Source: Candidatus Sulfotelmatobacter sp. (GTDB lineage Bacteria; Acidobacteriota; Terriglobia; Terriglobales; Acidobacteriaceae). Taken from it: a DNA stretch of 5,523 bases. Where the stretch lies: the NCBI GenBank assembly GCA_030037575.1, contig JASHRB010000329.1, positions 1 through 5,523 on the forward strand, written 5' to 3'. The first letter of the stretch is position 1, and every line of letters begins with the position of its first letter. Of this stretch, positions 5,137 through 5,523 are shown one piece after another. The notes beneath the pieces are model-generated. The model was not told the DNA's origin. It was given only the letters and a program-made list of their open reading frames with translations, and ran no database searches. Position numbers and translations under genes: made by a program.

Positions 5137-5523
5137 ATGAAACCAGAATCTAGTACAGTCACCGTCGATCTCGTTGGCGGAAAACAACTCTCATTTGAAA
5201 CCGGAAAATTAGCCAAGCAAGCCCACGGAGCGGCCGTTGTTCGCATGGGCGATAACGTTGTGCTCGCGACCGCCGTTGCAAACCCCGAGCCCCGCGAGGG
5301 AATTGACTTCTTTCCGCTCACTGTCGACTACCGTGAATACACCTATGCCGGTGGCCGCTTTCCCGGAGGCTTCATCAAGCGCGAAGGCCGCATGAGCGAA
5401 CGCGAGGTTCTGACCAGCCGCCAAATCGATCGGCCCGTGCGACCCATGTTCGCCGAGGGCTTCAAGTGCGAGACGCAGGTGATTGCCTTCGTTCTCTCTG
5501 CGGACAGCAGCAACGATCCTGAC
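5137..5523 (+). CDS. pnp: Polynucleotide phosphorylase, N-terminal part, cut by the window edge
   Basis: 3'-to-5' phosphorolytic exoribonuclease that releases nucleoside diphosphates from RNA, a trimer and often part of a degradosome. 129 of about 700 residues are present, covering most of the first RNase PH-like domain: the opening strands ([21 protein letters not shown]), [57 protein letters not shown] and [12 protein letters not shown]. The [14 protein letters not shown] and RxIDRPxRPxF motifs are hallmarks of the bacterial enzyme. The catalytic second PH domain and the KH/S1 RNA-binding domains lie beyond the window. Start ATG 5137 has AAAGGA 9 bases upstream, and TGA 5131-5133 in frame just before rules out an earlier start. 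It probably shares transcripts with rpsO and may be autoregulated through its leader. Confidence 0.97.
   Translation, partial: MKPESSTVTVDLVGGKQLSFETGKLAKQAHGAAVVRMGDNVVLATAVANPEPREGIDFFPLTVDYREYTYAGGRFPGGFIKREGRMSEREVLTSRQIDRPVRPMFAEGFKCETQVIAFVLSADSSNDPD

Noticed and set aside
5130..5139. ATG 5130 as the pnp start
   Set aside because: It is in a different frame from PNPase; the in-frame TGA at 5131-5133 makes ATG 5137 the only start.
1..5523. CRISPR array, tRNA gene, toxin-antitoxin or defence genes
   Set aside because: No spaced direct repeats, no T-loop GTTCGAATC-type signature with a matching acceptor stem, and no such domains among the open frames.

Overview
The window suggests a chromosome of a GC-rich soil-type bacterium. 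The wording of the acetyl-CoA synthetase, S15 and PNPase proteins fits Acidobacteriota (Terriglobia/Koribacter-like) best; this is recall-based inference, not a search result. All supported genes lie on the + strand.

Layout: (1) 1-1656 is the 3' five-sixths of acs, acetyl-CoA synthetase, cut by the window edge. (2) 1795-3165 is a decayed accessory operon: a promoter with an ArsR-type operator, then an arsR-like repressor carrying two opposite-sign frameshifts, an AHSA1/SRPBCC protein with an in-frame TAG, and a VOC (glyoxalase-fold) protein with a TAG, a frameshift and a non-ATG start. The VOC reading is cut off where the 3' end of an IS630-family element begins. (3) 3166-3327 is a gene-free relic with a perfect 14-bp tandem duplication. 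(4) 3328-3747 is an apparently intact DUF1801 protein, a family that often travels with ArsR/SRPBCC/VOC genes and so may be the survivor of the operon. (5) 3859-4247 is a self-contained transcription unit: near-consensus promoter, structured leader, strong ribosome binding site, an unrecognised 79-aa protein and a textbook Rho-independent terminator. (6) 4478-5523 is the conserved rpsO-pnp pair (ribosomal protein S15, then the first 129 residues of polynucleotide phosphorylase).

Working together: rpsO and pnp are a classic translation/RNA-decay pair, often co-transcribed, and acs is an independent acetate-activation gene. Between these core genes sits an accessory slot where a small repressor-controlled operon was acquired and then broken by point mutation, small indels and a transposon. 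I see no convincing new defence, mobile or biosynthetic system. The least explained items are the 79-aa gene with its leader, and the well-preserved ArsR operator in front of a broken repressor.
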